Assembly (NCBI GenBank): GCA_005405945.1 | Contig: BJHW01000001.1 | Span: 5,456,001 to 5,520,000 of the forward strand | Length of the DNA stretch: 64,000 nt | Source: Streptomyces violaceusniger | GTDB lineage: Bacteria > Actinomycetota > Actinomycetes > Streptomycetales > Streptomycetaceae | Direction: 5' to 3' | In this document: positions 63,267 through 64,000 of the stretch, piece by piece | Position numbering within the stretch: the first letter of the stretch is position 1 | Layout: every line of letters begins with the position of its first letter | Program-made: the position numbers and the translations under genes | Notes under the pieces: model-generated | What the model was told of the DNA's origin: nothing | What the model saw: only the letters and a program-made list of their open reading frames with translations | The model's database searches: none

Positions 63267-64000
63267 ATGACTCAACAGGTACGCGGCGTGGTAGCCCCCG
63301 GCAAGGGCGAGAAGGTCAGGATCGAGACGATCGTGGTGCCGGACGCCGGCCCCGGCGAGGCGGTGGTCCGGGTCCAGGCGTGCGGCGTCTGCCACACCGA
63401 TCTGCACTATCGGGAGGGCGGGATCAACGATGAGTTCCCCTTCCTCCTCGGCCATGAGGCGGCGGGCATCGTGGAGTCCGTGGGCGACGGCGTCACGGAG
63501 GTGGCCCCCGGCGACTTCGTGATCCTCAACTGGCGCGCGGTCTGCCACGAGTGCCGGGCCTGCCGCCGCGGCCGCCCCTGGTACTGCTTCAACACCCACA
63601 ACGCGAAGCAGCCCATGACGCTGACCGACGGCACCGCGCTCACCCCGGCGCTCGGCATCGGCGCGTTCGCCGAGAAGACGCTGGTGGCGGCCGGGCAGTG
63701 CACCAAGGTCGACCCCTCGGCCTCGCCCGCCGCGGCCGGGCTGCTCGGCTGCGGGGTGATGGCCGGCATCGGCGCCGCGCTCAACACCGGCAACGTCCAG
63801 CGCGGTGACTCCGTCGCCGTGATCGGCTGCGGCGGGGTCGGCGCCGCCTCGGTCGCCGGGGCGCGGCTGGCCGGGGCCGCGAAGATCATCGCGGTGGACC
63901 TGGACGAGCGGAAGCTGGAGTGGGCCCGCTCGCTGGGCGCCACCCACACCATCGACGCGGGCAGCGCCGACGTCGTCGAGGCCGTCCGCGAGCTGACCGA
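63267..64000 (+). CDS. mscR: S-(hydroxymethyl)mycothiol dehydrogenase, partial
   Basis: This is the first 244 residues of a zinc-dependent class III-like dehydrogenase cut by the window end. It has zinc ligands in ACGVCHTDLHYREGGINDEF and LGHEAAGIVES, the four-cysteine structural zinc site AVCHECRACRRGRPWYCFNT, and the NAD loop VAVIGCGGVGAASVAGARLA followed by AVDLDERKLEWARSLGATHT. It oxidises the mycothiol adduct of formaldehyde. The GINDEF segment distinguishes the mycothiol enzyme from other alcohol dehydrogenases. The ATG at 63267 is the only nearby start. Confidence 0.9.
   Translation, partial: MTQQVRGVVAPGKGEKVRIETIVVPDAGPGEAVVRVQACGVCHTDLHYREGGINDEFPFLLGHEAAGIVESVGDGVTEVAPGDFVILNWRAVCHECRACRRGRPWYCFNTHNAKQPMTLTDGTALTPALGIGAFAEKTLVAAGQCTKVDPSASPAAAGLLGCGVMAGIGAALNTGNVQRGDSVAVIGCGGVGAASVAGARLAGAAKIIAVDLDERKLEWARSLGATHTIDAGSADVVEAVRELT

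Noticed and set aside
1..64000. tRNA or rRNA genes
   Set aside because: None were recognised by eye on either strand; a dedicated scan was not possible.

Overview
The window is high-GC actinobacterial DNA, almost certainly Streptomyces or a close relative. The evidence is GC-rich third codon positions, many GTG starts, futalosine menaquinone genes, a GroEL2-type C-terminus, a cdgB-type diguanylate cyclase, DasR-like operators beside nagKA, a TerD protein, an Scr1/DUF397 pair and a mycothiol-dependent dehydrogenase. Most of it is core-chromosome-like, interrupted by one accessory block at about 19.9-34.8 kb.

Layout. 1-4.2 kb: lipoprotein, mqnB-mqnD, a cold-shock-domain protein, a small membrane protein and a HAD hydrolase. 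4.3-7.5 kb: iron-siderophore ABC transporter (two FecCD permeases and an ATPase) behind an iron-box-like site. 7.5-8.3 kb: a degenerate tandem-repeat tract. 8.3-18 kb: a membrane protein, a helicase-associated protein, a VanZ-like protein with a Lys/Ala-rich tail, an XPB-type helicase and a HelD/HelR-type ATPase with a repeat array upstream. 18-19.8 kb: cutC and an HD-domain hydrolase. 19.9-24.9 kb: a probable NTP-dependent conflict system, made of a small TRYPCO1-like protein and a roughly 1,556-residue caspase/Hsp90-like ATPase/repeat protein. 25.2-32.1 kb: a Tn3-family transposon with 38-bp inverted ends and a 5-bp target duplication, inserted in the last codons of an Scr1-type regulator gene and separating it from its DUF397 partner. 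33-36.3 kb: small protein, DUF222/HNH protein, MFS exporter. 36.6-39.5 kb: DUF4031, RpiR regulator and murQ. 39.7-44.1 kb: groEL under tandem CIRCE elements, a cold-shock protein, and thrC-moaD behind a SAM riboswitch. 44.3-48.5 kb: gpgS, otsA, otsB, DUF3263. 48.5-53.5 kb: amino-sugar genes (binding protein, ROK kinase, nagA, PfkB kinase) with two dre-like sites. 54-64 kb: CBM35-like protein, cdgB, flavin reductase, arfB, terD, TetR/alcohol dehydrogenase, secreted M4 protease, and a partial mycothiol-dependent formaldehyde dehydrogenase.

Two properties run through the window. First, at least 14 genes, including groEL, are out of frame, and each is repaired by adding one base (19 bases in all), mostly in C or G runs of four or five. 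That is the signature of homopolymer under-calling in the sequence rather than of gene decay, so genes marked pseudogene are broken only as sequenced. Second, intergenic gaps and several coding regions carry short GC-rich tandem repeats at unusual density.

Functionally, DasR-like sites, nagK, nagA, murQ and the RpiR regulator point to amino-sugar and cell-wall sugar recycling. gpgS, otsA and otsB make compatible solutes. The SAM riboswitch ties threonine synthase and a sulfur-carrier protein to methionine supply. cdgB has BldD-like and Crp-like sites upstream, suggesting developmental and cAMP control of c-di-GMP synthesis.
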